Source: Selenomonadaceae bacterium
GTDB lineage: Bacteria; Bacillota; Negativicutes; Selenomonadales; Selenomonadaceae
NCBI GenBank assembly: GCA_016286075.1
Contig: JAEERZ010000124.1
Coordinates: 1 to 6,684, forward strand
DNA length: 6,684 bases
Direction: 5' to 3'
Numbering within the stretch: the first letter of the stretch is position 1; every line of letters starts with the position of its first letter. Shown in pieces: positions 5,635 through 6,684 of the stretch. Made by a program: the position numbers and the translations under genes. A model generated the notes under the pieces. That model was not told where the DNA came from, ran no database searches, and worked only from the letters and a program-made list of their open reading frames with translations.

Positions 5635-6597
5635 TCATACCATTGTGACAAGAAGCCTTCCATGTCCGCGCAGCCAGTACGGGCCGAGGCCGGCGGGGAC
5701 GAACAGGGAATCTCCCTTTTCGAGGATTTCCTTTCCTCCGGCGTATTCGAGTTCCAGTATCCCTTCGAGCAACAGGACGGAGTGGAAAGTGGCGCGGCCT
5801 GTGAAGAGGTGGATACGGCCGTCCAGAGCCACATGATAGACGGTGAAGAAATCGCAGGCGGCAAGCTGCCGCACTGTGTATTCCGCAAAGAAGTCCTGCG
5901 GCGGCGGCAAGATGTACGGCGGCGTCGGCGCAAGGTTCAGGACGTCCAGGGCGCGGTCGATTTGCAGTTCGCGGGGCTTGCCGTCCCGGCCCAACCGCCC
6001 GTAATCGAAAATGCGGTAAGTCGTGTTCGCGTTCTGCTGGATTTCCGCGAGGGTGACGCCGGCTCCGACAGAGTGCAGCGTGCCCGCCTCGATCAGATGG
6101 ACGTCGCCGGGGCGCGCGGGAATCCGGTTGCAGATTTCGAGAATCGAGCCGTCCTCGATGCGCTGACGAAGCTCCACTTTCGTGACCGGGCGCTTGACGC
6201 CGTGAATCAGAGTCGCTCCCGGTTCGGCGTCTACGACGTACCAAAGCTCGGTCTTGCCGGACTCGTCGTTTTCCCAGATTGCATTGTTGTTGTCGGGATG
6301 GACCTGTATCGAGAGGTCCTGCGCCGTGTCGATCAGCTTGATCAAAAGCGGGAAGTAAGTGACCCGCGCCGCGTGCGCGCCCGTGATACGGTCGCCCTCC
6401 ATCGCGATGTAGCGGGAAAGTTCCATGCCTGCTGAAGGACCGTTGGCGATGACGCTGCGCCCGTCCTTCCGGCAGGCGAGTTCCCAGCTTTCCGCGACGG
6501 TCGGAAGGTCCGTTTCCTTATGATATTTTTCCTTCAGATTCGTCCCGCCCCAAAGGTAATCCTTCAGCGGCGGAATCAGTTTCAGCGGGTAAAGCAG
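5635..6597 (-). CDS. manA: Mannose-6-phosphate isomerase (class I), apparent CTG start
   Basis: This cytoplasmic, zinc-dependent cupin enzyme interconverts mannose-6-phosphate and fructose-6-phosphate, linking mannose use and GDP-mannose supply to glycolysis. With a CTG start at 6597 it has 320 residues, the usual length of the short Firmicute form. Visible family features are LYPLKL (2-7), YLWGG (14-18), ESWELA (36-41), QVHPD (98-102, zinc ligands Q98 and H100), KTELWY with E117, the PGDVHLIEAGTLH stretch with H175, and YRIFDYGR with R195. The start is the odd point: the frame has a TAG at 6612-6610, and no ATG, GTG or TTG occurs until the ATG at 6426, which would drop 57 conserved residues. 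AGGAGG (6611-6606) lies 8 nt before the CTG, and translation from it gives the family's typical MLYPLK opening. It is probably a single-gene transcript ending at the shared terminator. Confidence 0.95.
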   Translation of the reverse strand: MLYPLKLIPPLKDYLWGGTNLKEKYHKETDLPTVAESWELACRKDGRSVIANGPSAGMELSRYIAMEGDRITGAHAARVTYFPLLIKLIDTAQDLSIQVHPDNNNAIWENDESGKTELWYVVDAEPGATLIHGVKRPVTKVELRQRIEDGSILEICNRIPARPGDVHLIEAGTLHSVGAGVTLAEIQQNANTTYRIFDYGRLGRDGKPRELQIDRALDVLNLAPTPPYILPPPQDFFAEYTVRQLAACDFFTVYHVALDGRIHLFTGRATFHSVLLLEGILELEYAGGKEILEKGDSLFVPAGLGPYWLRGHGRLLVTMV

Positions 6598-6611
6598 GAC
6601 GTTTCCCTCCT
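6595..6611 (-). promoter_or_regulatory. Ribosome binding site and non-AUG (CTG) start of manA
   Basis: A perfect AGGAGG (6611-6606), then 8 nt, then CTG (6597-6595). The adjacent GTC is not a start codon, and the in-frame TAG at 6612-6610 overlaps the ribosome site. No other initiation codon can therefore include the conserved N-terminus. Confidence 0.75.
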
Positions 6612-6632
6612 ATTCGTTTTCTATAAAAAAAC

Positions 6633-6638
6633 ATTATA
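6633..6638 (-). promoter_or_regulatory. Likely -10 element of the manA promoter
   Basis: TATAAT on the minus strand (6638-6633) lies about 36 nt upstream of the manA start codon in a very A+T-rich stretch. No good -35 is visible at 16-18 bp (TAGTTT-like). Only about 46 bases of the window remain beyond the -10, so further control sites could lie outside. Confidence 0.55.
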
Positions 6639-6684
6639 CTCCTATTTTTCGGAAAAAACTATAGAGAAAAGATTGGAAAACCGC

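Noticed and set aside
5545..6435. Plus-strand open frame (296 codons) over tRNA-Phe and manA
   Set aside because: It begins inside the tRNA, crosses a strong terminator and lies opposite conserved manA. There is no ribosome site or recognisable domain.
6427..6597. manA as a 5'-truncated pseudogene
   Set aside because: The conserved N-terminal residues are intact in frame and a perfect ribosome site is correctly spaced. A non-canonical start explains the locus better than decay.
1..6684. CRISPR array, insertion sequence, integrase or phage genes
   Set aside because: No regularly spaced repeats, transposase or integrase motifs, or phage genes are seen on either strand.

Overview
The window reads like a chromosomal stretch from a moderately GC-rich Firmicute. 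Negativicutes (Selenomonas/Megasphaera-like) is my best guess. The signs are strong AGGAGG-type ribosome sites, CCA encoded in all four tRNA genes, a Firmicute-type short ManA, and a secreted-sensor GGDEF protein of a kind common in that class. No rRNA or ribosomal protein gene is present to fix the taxonomy, so this is inference.

Layout: (1) 1-1287, plus strand: the 3' part of a UvrD/Rep-family DNA helicase gene that carries a complete DEDDh 3'-5' exonuclease domain inside its 2B region; the 5' end lies outside the window. (2) 1306-1344: a bidirectional terminator shared with the next gene. (3) 3540-1357, minus strand: a membrane-anchored diguanylate cyclase with two periplasmic solute-binding domains and an intact GGDEF and inhibitory site, read from its own promoter. 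(4) 3541-3811: a 271-bp divergent intergenic region with two opposed promoters. A perfect 9-bp inverted repeat touches the -10 of the rightward one. (5) 3812-5083, plus strand: a DUF4143-type AAA ATPase of lower GC than its neighbours. A 13-bp direct repeat flanks it, one copy of which supplies the -35 box of the tRNA promoter. (6) 5123-5577: a promoter, then tRNA-Lys(UUU), tRNA-Glu(UUC) and tRNA-Asp(GUC), a hairpin-rich spacer that probably terminates transcription, and tRNA-Phe(GAA). (7) 5587-5630: a second bidirectional terminator. (8) 6597-5635, minus strand: manA, mannose-6-phosphate isomerase, which appears to begin with a CTG codon.

The genes do not form one pathway. DNA repair, c-di-GMP signalling, translation and sugar-phosphate metabolism sit side by side as separate transcription units divided by terminators. 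The AAA ATPase is the only accessory-looking gene and may be an insertion next to the tRNA promoter. The points most worth checking are the helicase/exonuclease architecture, the CTG start of manA, and the possible insertion with an operator-like repeat at the ATPase gene. I saw no clearly new multi-gene system.
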